Below are positions 25,018-33,637 of a DNA stretch of 35,988 nt, in pieces. Below the pieces are notes generated by a model. The model was not told the origin of the DNA, did not search any database, and saw only the letters and a list, made by a program, of their open reading frames with translations. Position 1 is the stretch's first letter; the number at the start of each line of letters is the position of its first letter. Source of the DNA: Flavobacteriaceae bacterium (GTDB lineage Bacteria > Bacteroidota > Bacteroidia > Flavobacteriales > Flavobacteriaceae); contig JABDIV010000011.1 in assembly GCA_013003555.1 (NCBI GenBank), positions 1 to 35,988 on the forward strand, in the 5' to 3' direction. Made by a program: the position numbers and the translations under genes.

Positions 25018-26097
25018 ATGCGATATACGCTTTTACTTCTGGGATTCCTTATAGCGTCCTGTTCAAAGGATGATGGTAAAATCACACCTAAACGTATCGA
25101 TCTGGTCGAATCGGTCTATACCTCGGTAACCATCCAACCGGATAGTCTGTATGATGCCCATTCGGTGGTTGGCGGAATCATTGAAAAGATCTTTGTTGAA
25201 GAAGGAGACTCTGTAACGACGGGACAAGCCTTGATACAGATCATTAACAGTGCCCCTAAACTTAATTCAGAAAATGCGCGCCTGTCACTGCAATTAGCAA
25301 GAGAAAATTATAGCGGAGGGGCTACAATCCTATCAGGGATTGAAGACGAGATTCTCGCGGCTAACCTCAGATTTAAAAACGACTCTATCAATTTTTTCAG
25401 ACAGAAGAATTTATGGGACCAAAATATTGGATCAAAAGCAGAGTATGACACTAAAAAACTTAATTATGAATTGTCTTCCAACGCTTTAAAATTACTGAAA
25501 AGCCGCTATGACCGAACGAAAAGAGAATTGGAAACCGCGGTCCGTCAGGCCGAAAACAATTATCGATCTACTTTGATCAACACAACAGATTTTACGGTGA
25601 AAAGTAAAATCAATGGCCTGGTGTATGCCCTTCCGAAGAATCAAGGCGAGTTGGTAACAACACTTGAGCCTTTGGCAGTAATAGGCAGCTCAACCGATTT
25701 TGTGATTGAATTACTGGTCGATGAGGTCGATATTGTCAAGATTGTCGAAGGGCAACGTGTATTGATAACTTTAGATGCCTATTCAGGAGAGGTCTTCGAA
25801 GCGAAAATCTCTAAAATACTTCCAAATAAGGACCGGCGAAACCAGACCTTCACGGTTGAGGCCCTGTTTGAAGATCCGCCGATAGTCTTGTATCCCGGAC
25901 TTTCAGGAGAGGCCAATATCATTACCAATATAAAACGGGATGTCCTGACCATCCCGAAAAGCTATCTGGTCAATTCAAACCAGGTAAAAACAGTTGACGG
26001 TTTGATCACTTTAGAATTAGGTGCCGAAAATCTGGACACGGTAGAAGTGATATCAGGGCTTGAAGAAGGAACAATCATTTATCTTCCCGATCAATGA
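25018..26097 (+). CDS. HlyD/RND-type periplasmic adaptor lipoprotein of an ABC exporter
   Basis: A 359-aa membrane fusion protein with a lipoprotein signal (LLLLGFLIASC, Cys15). The biotinyl-lipoyl-like half-motif GGIIEKIFVEEGDSVTTGQ (about 52-70) and its partner (about 195-220, INGLVYALPKNQGELV) flank an alpha-helical hairpin (about 85-190). A beta-barrel region follows (FVIELLVDEVDIVKIVEGQ). It would connect the inner-membrane transporter encoded by the next two genes to an outer-membrane channel, which is not encoded here. Its stop overlaps the permease start by 4 bp (ATGA). Confidence 0.9.
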   Translation: MRYTLLLLGFLIASCSKDDGKITPKRIDLVESVYTSVTIQPDSLYDAHSVVGGIIEKIFVEEGDSVTTGQALIQIINSAPKLNSENARLSLQLARENYSGGATILSGIEDEILAANLRFKNDSINFFRQKNLWDQNIGSKAEYDTKKLNYELSSNALKLLKSRYDRTKRELETAVRQAENNYRSTLINTTDFTVKSKINGLVYALPKNQGELVTTLEPLAVIGSSTDFVIELLVDEVDIVKIVEGQRVLITLDAYSGEVFEAKISKILPNKDRRNQTFTVEALFEDPPIVLYPGLSGEANIITNIKRDVLTIPKSYLVNSNQVKTVDGLITLELGAENLDTVEVISGLEEGTIIYLPDQ

Positions 26098-27356
26098 TCA
26101 AATGGGCCGTCATATTGAATATTGCCAAAACCCATTTGCTTACTAAATTCAAGCAAACCTCTACAGCAGCCCTGGGTGTAACCTTCGGAATCGGGGCCTA
26201 CATCACCCTTGTGTGTTTTATGACCGGGTTGAATAAGATGTTAGATGACCTTATCCTTAACCAAACACCGCATATCCATATTTATAATGAAATTGAACCA
26301 TCGAAACAGCAGGCTATAGACCTGTATGACGAATTTCGAAACAGCTTTAATGTTGTTCATTCAATAAAGCCCAAGCAGACACAGAGCAAGATCCACAATG
26401 CATTGCCAATTATTGAGAATTTAAACAAAGATGAAAATGTTAAGGGCGCCATTCCACAACTAAAAACACAAATTTTTTATATCGCAGGGACAATTGAAAT
26501 AGGCGGTAATTTAACCGGGATTCTCCCCATGGAAGAATCGCGCTTGTTCAACTTTCATAACTATATCATCGAAGGTTCTCCCGAGGCCCTCTATCGAAAT
26601 GATGACGGTATTCTATTAGGTCGTGGCATCGCTCAAAAAATGTCGCTTAAATTAGGTGACCGTGTACAGATATCTACTATTGAAGGACAGATCTTCCCCT
26701 TGAAGATAGTAGGGTTTTTTCAAAGCGGGATAGCTGATATCGATAATATTCAAAGCTTTACGAATTTGAAAACCGTTCAACGCATTAAGGGAGAACCCGA
26801 AAATTATATTACCGATATCAATGTAAAATTATTCGATATATCTAAGGCTTTGGGCATGTCAAAAGATATCGAACGACAGTTTGAGTTGAAAGCCGTCGAT
26901 ATCGATACCGCCAATGCCCAATTTGAGACTGGTACAACCATCAGGAACCTAATCACCTACTCGGTTTCCGTAACACTTTTAATTGTAGCGGGCTTTGGCA
27001 TTTACAATATTTTAAATATGCTGATCTATGAAAAGATGAATGATATTGCAATTTTAAAGGCAACAGGATTTTCAGGAAAGGATGTTCAGATGATCTTTAT
27101 GAGTCAGGCTTTAATCATCGGCATTATTGGCGGTATTCTTGGCTTATTACTTGGCTTAGGATTAGCTAACCTCATCAACAATCTTCCATTTGAGACCGAA
27201 GCTCTTCCAACTGTAAAGACCTTCCCGGTGAATTTCAATCCGTTTTTCTTTATCATTGGCATTTCGTTCGCATTAATCTCAACCTTCGTTGCGGGATATT
27301 TACCATCGCGGCGTGCGAAAAAAATCGATCCGGTAAAAATTATAAGAGGACAATGA
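26094..27356 (+). CDS. FtsX/MacB-type ABC transporter permease
   Basis: A 420-aa inner-membrane permease. Helix 1 is at about residues 22-45 (ALGVTFGIGAYITLVCFM), a large periplasmic MacB-like domain spans about 50-285, and three C-terminal helices form the FtsX domain (about 290-312, 345-368 and 383-405), with the conserved DIAILKATGFSGKDVQMIF loop between them. The protein ends in SRRAKKIDPVKIIRG, the usual FtsX finish. It overlaps the adaptor gene by 4 bp and is 1 bp from the ATPase gene. Substrates of such systems include lipopeptides, macrolides or lipoproteins; the sequence does not decide. Confidence 0.92.
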   Translation: MIKWAVILNIAKTHLLTKFKQTSTAALGVTFGIGAYITLVCFMTGLNKMLDDLILNQTPHIHIYNEIEPSKQQAIDLYDEFRNSFNVVHSIKPKQTQSKIHNALPIIENLNKDENVKGAIPQLKTQIFYIAGTIEIGGNLTGILPMEESRLFNFHNYIIEGSPEALYRNDDGILLGRGIAQKMSLKLGDRVQISTIEGQIFPLKIVGFFQSGIADIDNIQSFTNLKTVQRIKGEPENYITDINVKLFDISKALGMSKDIERQFELKAVDIDTANAQFETGTTIRNLITYSVSVTLLIVAGFGIYNILNMLIYEKMNDIAILKATGFSGKDVQMIFMSQALIIGIIGGILGLLLGLGLANLINNLPFETEALPTVKTFPVNFNPFFFIIGISFALISTFVAGYLPSRRAKKIDPVKIIRGQ

Positions 27357-27357
27357 T

Positions 27358-28032
27358 ATGCGAACAGTTCTGGAGACCAAACATATCGATAAATACTTCC
27401 GAAAACCGGTGTTGTTTCATGTTCTGAAGGATATTAATTTCAATGTCAAAAAGGGTGAATTTGCCTCAATCATGGGGAAATCGGGCTGTGGTAAATCAAC
27501 ATTGCTGTATATATTGTCTACCATGGATACCGAGTATGACGGTCAGTTATATTTAAATGAAGAATTGGTTACAGGTCAGCCTGATGATAAGCTTTCTTAC
27601 CTGAGAAACAAGTATATAGGATTTGTATTTCAGTTTCATTATTTGCTTTCGGAATTCTCGGTACTGGAAAATGTGATGCTCCCGGCGAAAAAATTGGGAG
27701 AAAGAAGTTTTGAGGAGATCGAACACGATGCCATGCAAAAATTGAAAATTCTTGAAATCGATAAACTGGCAAAAAAAAGAGCTTCCCGAATATCTGGAGG
27801 TGAAAAACAACGCGTCGCAATAGCCAGGGCCCTGATAAACAATCCTGCAATTATAATGGGCGATGAGCCGACCGGAAACCTAGACAGTTATAATGCCGAT
27901 AATGTGTTCAATATATTCAAGCAGCTTAGTGATGAGGTGGGTCTTACTTTATTGATTGTGACCCACGATATCGATTTTGCCGACCGAACAGACAGGATTA
28001 TAAATATGTTTGACGGTAGAATTCTTCCATGA
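27358..28032 (+). CDS. ABC transporter ATPase (MacB/LolD type)
   Basis: A 224-aa nucleotide-binding subunit that powers the FtsX-type permease. Motifs in order: Walker A GKSGCGKST (40-48), Q-loop FQFHYLLSEFSVLENV (Gln92), ABC signature ISGGEKQR (145-152), Walker B AIIMGDEPTGNLD (164-176) and the switch histidine in IVTHDIDFAD. Length and sequence fit the MacB/LolD/DevA group. It is the last gene of the three-gene operon. An AT-rich hairpin follows 45 bp after the stop. Confidence 0.93.
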   Translation: MRTVLETKHIDKYFRKPVLFHVLKDINFNVKKGEFASIMGKSGCGKSTLLYILSTMDTEYDGQLYLNEELVTGQPDDKLSYLRNKYIGFVFQFHYLLSEFSVLENVMLPAKKLGERSFEEIEHDAMQKLKILEIDKLAKKRASRISGGEKQRVAIARALINNPAIIMGDEPTGNLDSYNADNVFNIFKQLSDEVGLTLLIVTHDIDFADRTDRIINMFDGRILP

Positions 28033-28077
28033 TTCAAGAAATAGGTGGTTTGATTTAAAATTTATTTTTAGTAATAC

Positions 28078-28106
28078 CTTAATTAGCATTAAGCTGTTTT
28101 TCTTTT
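28078..28106 (+). terminator. Possible terminator after the ABC operon
   Basis: CTTAAT (28078-28083) pairs with ATTAAG (28088-28093) around a TAGC loop, followed by a T-rich run. The 6-bp stem is AT-rich, so termination would be weak. Confidence 0.4.
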
Positions 28107-28118
28107 ACTTTTAACTCA

Positions 28119-28126
28119 TATATTTG
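28119..28126 (+). promoter_or_regulatory. Candidate -7 promoter element (TAnnTTTG) of the galactose operon
   Basis: TATATTTG is a full match to the Bacteroidota TAnnTTTG -7 consensus, 72 bp before the symporter start. A T-rich stretch lies where the -33 element should be, but without a clear TTTG. Confidence 0.4.
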
Positions 28127-28198
28127 ATTACTCGGCAATAATTCTTATTTCAAAAGTTTTGAGCACGTGACATTGCTGTCCATTTAAATAGTCTTCTT

Positions 28199-29782
28199 AT
28201 GCAGTTTATTACCTTCCTGGGGTTTACCCTTTTAGTGGCATTAATATCTTATATCCAAAGCAGAAAGATTAAAGAATCGACCTCCGACGGATATTTCCTT
28301 GGTGGTAGATCACTCACAGGTGTAGTAATAGCAGGTTCCTTATTGCTTACCAATCTTTCTACCGAACAGATCGTTGGATTAAATGGTGCCGCTTTTAAAG
28401 ATGGAATTTTAGTCATGGCATGGGAGACTCTGGCGGCTATTGCGATGGTTATTACCGCCATATTTTTGTTGCCTAGATATCTAAAAGGAGGAATTACGAC
28501 CGTCCCCCAATTCCTTGAGCGTCGATATGATAAAACCACTAAAACCATTACATCAGGCTTGTTTCTCAGTGGATATGCCATTGTCTTGCTTCCAATCGTA
28601 TTGTATTCCGGAGCGCTTGCTATCAGTAATATGTTTGATGTTCCCGAACTCCTCAATGTTTCGAAACCAACAGCCTTATGGATAACTGTTTGGTCTATTG
28701 GTATCGTGGGCTCGATTTATGCGATTTTTGGTGGATTGAAAGCTGTAGCCGTATCAGATACCATCAATGCTGTTGGCCTTTTAATCGGCGGAATGCTTAT
28801 CCCTGTTTTCGGACTAATAGCCATTGGAGATGGAAGTGTTTTTGATGGTATTTCTACCTTAATGCAAGATAACCCGGAAAAGTTCAAATCCCTGGGTGGC
28901 CCACAATCTTCAATTCCATGGGAAACCATATTTACCGGAATGATGCTGGTTCAGTTATTTTACTGGGGAACCAACCAGGCCATTATCCAAAGAGCTTTGG
29001 GTGCTAAGAATTTAAAGGAAGGCCAAAAAGGACTTTTGCTGGCATCATTTATTAAAATTTTAGGACCACTGATTGTTGTTCTACCGGGTATTATTGCCTA
29101 TCACATGTTTGGTGGACAATTAGAAAATCCTGATGAAGCCTATCCGTTATTGGTTGAACGTGTCTTACCAAAAGCCTGGCTAGGATTTTTTGCTGCGGTT
29201 TTATTCGGAGCTATCCTCAGTTCATTTAATTCAGCTTTAAATAGTTCGGTTACTTTATTTGGTATCGATATATACAAAACCTATATAAAACCGACAGCAT
29301 CAGAACGTCGGACGGTGAGAGCAGGAAAGACCTTCGGTATTGGATTGGCCATCATGTCGATGTGTATTGCGCCCTTGATCGCCAATGCCCCTGATGGACT
29401 GTTTGGTTATTTGCAGGAAGTTAATGGATGTTATAGTATTCCGATTTTAACAATAATTGTTGTTGGTTATTTAACCAAATATGTGCCGGCACTTGCAGCA
29501 AAAATTGCGATTTTGTCCGGAGTAATCCTATATAGTATCAGCCAGTTCATTCTGCAGCCCTATATCGGTTCTCAGGATTATCCTCACTATTTACATGTTA
29601 TGGCAATTTTATTCGTGGTAAACATTCTTATCATGCTGTTGATTGGCCGGTTTAAACCTCGTTTTGAGGCCTATAGCCAGGTTTATACTGAACAGGTCGA
29701 CATCAAGCCCTGGAAACAAGTGAATCTGTTCGGTATATTAATCTGCGTGACGGTACTCTTCATTTATGCTTACTTCGCTTAG
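28199..29782 (+). CDS. Sodium:galactose/hexose symporter (SSS/SLC5 family, vSGLT-like)
   Basis: A 527-aa polytopic protein with about 14 helices of the sodium:solute symporter family. It aligns well with the Vibrio sodium/galactose transporter as I recall it. Sugar-contact residues are kept: Q57 (TNLSTEQ, vSGLT Q69) and E76 at the same 19-residue spacing (vSGLT E88), the Asn in FYWGTNQAIIQR, the Lys in SFIKILGP, and the Gln in YLQEVNG. The SSFNSALNSSVTLF segment carries the two serines of the sodium site. The next gene, galactokinase, starts 1 bp after the stop, so galactose is the likely substrate. First gene of a three-gene unit. Confidence 0.9.
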   Translation: MQFITFLGFTLLVALISYIQSRKIKESTSDGYFLGGRSLTGVVIAGSLLLTNLSTEQIVGLNGAAFKDGILVMAWETLAAIAMVITAIFLLPRYLKGGITTVPQFLERRYDKTTKTITSGLFLSGYAIVLLPIVLYSGALAISNMFDVPELLNVSKPTALWITVWSIGIVGSIYAIFGGLKAVAVSDTINAVGLLIGGMLIPVFGLIAIGDGSVFDGISTLMQDNPEKFKSLGGPQSSIPWETIFTGMMLVQLFYWGTNQAIIQRALGAKNLKEGQKGLLLASFIKILGPLIVVLPGIIAYHMFGGQLENPDEAYPLLVERVLPKAWLGFFAAVLFGAILSSFNSALNSSVTLFGIDIYKTYIKPTASERRTVRAGKTFGIGLAIMSMCIAPLIANAPDGLFGYLQEVNGCYSIPILTIIVVGYLTKYVPALAAKIAILSGVILYSISQFILQPYIGSQDYPHYLHVMAILFVVNILIMLLIGRFKPRFEAYSQVYTEQVDIKPWKQVNLFGILICVTVLFIYAYFA

Positions 29783-29783
29783 G

Positions 29784-30947
29784 ATGAACAGGAGCCTGGT
29801 TTTGAAAATAGTAAAATCGTTTAGCGCTCGTTTTGAAGAGACCCCACTTATTGTGCAATCACCCGGACGTATTAATATCATCGGTGAGCATACCGATTAT
29901 AATGATGGCTTTGTTTTACCCGCTGCAATAAATAAATACATTGTTGCAGCTCTGTCTAGAAATACATCCGATCGTTGTTCAGTCTATTCAATAGATATGG
30001 ATGATCACTACGAGTTTGATCTTGAAAACTTAGAAGCCATTGCAGAGGTCAGCTGGAAGAATTATGTTATAGGAGTTGTTGCTGAACTTATTAAAAAAGG
30101 CCTGAAAATAGAGCCATTCAATCTGGTTTTTGGAGGTGATATCCCTAATGGTGCAGGATTGTCCTCTTCGGCCGCTCTTGAAAACAGTGTTGTATTCGGA
30201 TTGAACAAATTGTTTGAATTACAGTTGTCAAAATTCGACATGATTCGCATTTCACAACAAGCCGAACACAATTATGTTGGTGTAAAATGTGGAATAATGG
30301 ATCAGTATGCAAGCATGTTTGGATCACAGGATCATGCATTGTTATTGGATTGTAGGTCATTGCATGCCGAACCCATTAAAGTTGATTTAGGAGAGAATCA
30401 AATAATCCTTATCAATACTAATGTAAGCCATACTCTGGCTGAGGCTGCTTACAACGACAGAAGAGCAAGTTGTGAACGCGTGGCTAAACAATTGGGGATT
30501 TCGGCATTGAGAGATGCTTCAGAGAATAAATTGAATAGTATTGAACACCAGTTATCCGCATCCGATTTTAGAAAGGCCAAATACGTTATCCAGGAAAATG
30601 ACCGAGTTGGCAGAGCAGCACAGTTTTTGAAGGCAGGGCTGATACGGGAACTCGGGTCTTTGCTATTTGAGGCTCATGCAGGAGTTCGGGACCTCTTTGA
30701 GGTCAGTTGCAAGGAGTTGGATTTTTTAGTTGATAAGGCCAGTGAAAATCCTCATGTCCTTGGAGCCAGAATGATGGGTGGTGGCTTTGGAGGCTGTACA
30801 ATAAATATTGTACAAAGCAAATATCTGGAAGAGTTTAAGGAAGCCATTTCAAGCTCGTATATGAAAGCTTTTGGTAAACCGTGCTCGATTTATTCGGTTG
30901 CCCTGGTTGACGGGGTAAATCAAATTGACCCTATAGTTTTAAAATAG
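29784..30947 (+). CDS. galK: Galactokinase
   Basis: A 387-aa GHMP-family kinase that phosphorylates galactose at C1 with ATP, the entry step of the Leloir pathway. The signature PGRINIIGEHTDYNDG (27-42, with R29) is diagnostic. The ATP loop is GGDIPNGAGLSSSAALE (117-133), the catalytic base is D173 (GIMDQYAS), and MMGGGFGGCTI is motif III. I chose the ATG at 29784, 1 bp after the symporter stop, over the in-frame ATG at 29766, because the latter adds six residues lying inside the symporter gene and galactokinases normally begin about 25 residues before the signature. galT and galE are not in the window. Confidence 0.95.
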   Translation: MNRSLVLKIVKSFSARFEETPLIVQSPGRINIIGEHTDYNDGFVLPAAINKYIVAALSRNTSDRCSVYSIDMDDHYEFDLENLEAIAEVSWKNYVIGVVAELIKKGLKIEPFNLVFGGDIPNGAGLSSSAALENSVVFGLNKLFELQLSKFDMIRISQQAEHNYVGVKCGIMDQYASMFGSQDHALLLDCRSLHAEPIKVDLGENQIILINTNVSHTLAEAAYNDRRASCERVAKQLGISALRDASENKLNSIEHQLSASDFRKAKYVIQENDRVGRAAQFLKAGLIRELGSLLFEAHAGVRDLFEVSCKELDFLVDKASENPHVLGARMMGGGFGGCTINIVQSKYLEEFKEAISSSYMKAFGKPCSIYSVALVDGVNQIDPIVLK

Positions 30948-30984
30948 TTTGTAATTTGAATTCAATCAACGTTTATTTTTAAAA

Positions 30985-33579
30985 ATGAAACTCAACCATT
31001 TGATTCCTGCCATATTTTTTTTAGTCCTGTTCGGACTCCCTTCGAGTTATTCTCAGAACACTGAGCGAATTTCCGATGTTTTCGTTGATGAAAAAGGTGT
31101 TATGCGATGGGCGAACAATGACGAAATCTATGGATTTGGAGTCAATTACTCAGTTCCTTTTGCGCATGCTTATCGTTCAGCTAAACGCATGGGTGTGAAC
31201 ATAAAACAGGCCATAGACCAGGATATTTATCATTTCAAAAGACTGGGATTCGACCTATACAGGATTCATGTGTGGGATACGGAAATCAGTGATGTGGAAG
31301 GAAATCTATTGGAAAATGAACATCTTGATGCTTTTGACTATCTGTTGAAGAAACTCAAGGAAAACGGGATTAATTATGTGATCACACCGATTGCCTTTTG
31401 GGGGAATGGATGGCCCGAACCCGATGAAGAAACCCCAGGATTTTCCTATAAATATGGAAAAGGAGAATGCCTAACCGACCCGGCTTGCATCAAGGCTCAA
31501 CAAAATTATCTGTTCCAATTTTTAAATCATGTAAACCCCTACACCGGGTTAGCCTATAAGGAAGACCCAAGTTTGATTGCAGTTGAAATCAGTAATGAAC
31601 CGCATCATCGCGGAGAGGCTGAAAAGGTTACCGAATTTGTAAAAGGGATGACCAAAGCGGTGCGTCGAACCGGAATAAAGAAACCCATTTTCTACAATAT
31701 GAGTCATGGTGTCCATTTTGCCGAAGATTATTTCAAAGGAAGTTTAGACGGTGGGACATTTCAATGGTATCCAACAGGGCTTGGCTATCAAAGAGAACTT
31801 CAGGGAAATTTATTACCAAATGTAGATACTTATAAAATAACCTTCGATAAGGTTTTCAAAGCTAACCAAGGCGCGAAATTGGTGTATGAATTTGATGCGG
31901 CCGATGTTGGCAAGTCTTATATCTATCCGGCAATGGCCAGAAGTTTTAGAACAGCGGGTATTCAAATCGCCACGCATTTCGCATACGATCCTACATATTT
32001 AGCACCTTTTAATACGGAATACAATACGCATTATATGAACCTGGCCTATACACCTAAGAAGGCATTGAGTTTAAAGATTTCTGGGGAGGTATTTCATGAA
32101 GTCCCTTTGTATTCTGATTACGGGATTTATCCGGATAACACAAAATTTGAAAATACGACTGTTGATTATGACTCGGACCTCGCAATATATGATTCAGGCG
32201 CGAAATATTTTTATACAAACAGCACTGATGTTGAACCCAGAAACGAAAGCCGGATAATCGAAATAGCAGGCTATGGAAACTCTCCACTTGTGAAATATTC
32301 AGGAACCGGAGCTTATTTTCTCGATCGAATAGCGCCGCATATGTGGCGTCTTGAGGTTATGCCCGATGCGATTTGGGTGGCCGATCCGTTTGGCAAGAAT
32401 AGCTTTGATAAAACAGTTGGTGTGATCAAATGGACTGATCAGGAGATGACGATCAAGTTGTCGGATCTTGGAACGGACTTTAAACTGAAGGCCATCAATG
32501 ATGGCAATTCATTTGCAACTGATATAGAAGGACAGACATTTATGATACGGCCGGGTACTTATGTGCTTTCCGGCAAAAAGGCCAGGTCTGGATTTTCACC
32601 TGATGATGATTTCAAAGGCAGTCGAATGGGCGATTATTTCGCGCCGGAATCTAATGTTGATACGGCCTGGCTAAGACATGAACCCGCTTTAGAAGTGTCT
32701 GAAGGCTCCGAAACTATCATCTCTGCCCAATTTATCTCGCCTTCCGATCCTTCTGAATTGGTGGTGGTAGGATTCAACGGTTCAGAACGCTTTTCGATCA
32801 TCATGGAATCATATTTACCTTATCAGTACAGAGCCGTAATTCCTAAGGAGAAACTTAAACCAGGCTACCTTAACTATTTCATCGTTGTACGTTGGGATGG
32901 TGAAGAATCCGGCATGACGTTTCCGGCTTCGAAACGCGGCAAACCATTTGATTGGGATTTTCATAATAACGAACCATATCGCATCCCCGTTGTTCCTAAA
33001 CAAAGACCCATAGAATTGTTCAATGCACAGGCCGACACCGAGTTTTTGGTGAGGCAATGGCGGCCATCATTTAAACTGGTGCCAACTGAACATCTCGGTC
33101 AGTCGGAATATCAAATGAATATTCTACAACTTTTCCGGCCCGACAATGAAAACCTGAATGCAGACCCGATTTACGATTATAGTTTTAAACATTTCATATT
33201 TAAACGAATCAAGGAGCGGGAGGATGATCTGTCAGGCAAAGATAAATTGGTTTTCTTAGGACGGGCTCTGAATGATAAGAATTGTAAGCTTCAAATCGCT
33301 TTGGTGATGGACGATGGTTCAGCTTTCGGAAATGTTTTGGAAATTCGACCTGAAATAGGTTCTTATTCACTGGCACTATCCGATCTCAAACCCGTCAAAA
33401 CTGTAACTCTTCCAAGGCCATATCCAACCTTTCTTCCGTATTATTTCGTTCATAAGAATGAATCGACCTTTGATATCAATAGGGTTGAAAGTATCCAGTT
33501 CTCTATTGGTCCGGGCTTGGCAAAAGAAGAACGATTTATAGCGCATGGTATTGGATTAATAAGTGTATGGCTTGAATAA
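30985..33579 (+). CDS. Exported clan GH-A (GH5-like) glycoside hydrolase with C-terminal beta domains
   Basis: An 864-aa secreted or periplasmic enzyme with a signal peptide (about 1-23, ending FGLPSSYSQ). Residues about 45-345 form a TIM barrel of clan GH-A: acid/base E205 (VEISNEPHHRG) and nucleophile E302 (KLVYEFDAAD), with FGVNYSVPFA and LGFDLYRIHVWDTE as early strands. After the barrel come several beta domains (about 365-545, 560-670 and 680-864) without recognised binding motifs. No T9SS sorting domain is seen. It sits 37 bp after galactokinase, behind a galactose-type symporter, so I infer release of galactose from a beta-galactoside or galactan; the GH family and linkage are not certain. 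Confidence 0.8.
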   Translation: MKLNHLIPAIFFLVLFGLPSSYSQNTERISDVFVDEKGVMRWANNDEIYGFGVNYSVPFAHAYRSAKRMGVNIKQAIDQDIYHFKRLGFDLYRIHVWDTEISDVEGNLLENEHLDAFDYLLKKLKENGINYVITPIAFWGNGWPEPDEETPGFSYKYGKGECLTDPACIKAQQNYLFQFLNHVNPYTGLAYKEDPSLIAVEISNEPHHRGEAEKVTEFVKGMTKAVRRTGIKKPIFYNMSHGVHFAEDYFKGSLDGGTFQWYPTGLGYQRELQGNLLPNVDTYKITFDKVFKANQGAKLVYEFDAADVGKSYIYPAMARSFRTAGIQIATHFAYDPTYLAPFNTEYNTHYMNLAYTPKKALSLKISGEVFHEVPLYSDYGIYPDNTKFENTTVDYDSDLAIYDSGAKYFYTNSTDVEPRNESRIIEIAGYGNSPLVKYSGTGAYFLDRIAPHMWRLEVMPDAIWVADPFGKNSFDKTVGVIKWTDQEMTIKLSDLGTDFKLKAINDGNSFATDIEGQTFMIRPGTYVLSGKKARSGFSPDDDFKGSRMGDYFAPESNVDTAWLRHEPALEVSEGSETIISAQFISPSDPSELVVVGFNGSERFSIIMESYLPYQYRAVIPKEKLKPGYLNYFIVVRWDGEESGMTFPASKRGKPFDWDFHNNEPYRIPVVPKQRPIELFNAQADTEFLVRQWRPSFKLVPTEHLGQSEYQMNILQLFRPDNENLNADPIYDYSFKHFIFKRIKEREDDLSGKDKLVFLGRALNDKNCKLQIALVMDDGSAFGNVLEIRPEIGSYSLALSDLKPVKTVTLPRPYPTFLPYYFVHKNESTFDINRVESIQFSIGPGLAKEERFIAHGIGLISVWLE

Positions 33580-33580
33580 A

Positions 33581-33609
33581 AAAAGCTTTCCTGGATATGG
33601 AAAGCTTTT
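33581..33609. terminator. Bidirectional terminator between convergent glycosidase genes
   Basis: An 11-bp perfect inverted repeat, AAAAGCTTTCC (33581-33591) with GGAAAGCTTTT (33599-33609), and a 7-base loop lies between the two convergent stop codons. A-run and T-run flanks suit termination from both sides. Confidence 0.8.
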
Positions 33610-33637
33610 AAAATTTAAGGATGAGTTGTTACAAACG

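Noticed and set aside
27553..27850. Three minus-strand ORFs opposite the ABC ATPase
   Set aside because: Antisense shadows of a gene with complete ATPase motifs; they have no domain signatures.
28249..28656. 135-codon minus-strand ORF inside the symporter gene
   Set aside because: Shadow of the conserved SSS coding sequence; no start signal or domain.
29766..29783. ATG at 29766 as galactokinase start
   Set aside because: It adds six residues within the symporter gene; the ATG at 29784 fits the family length and the 1-bp operon spacing.
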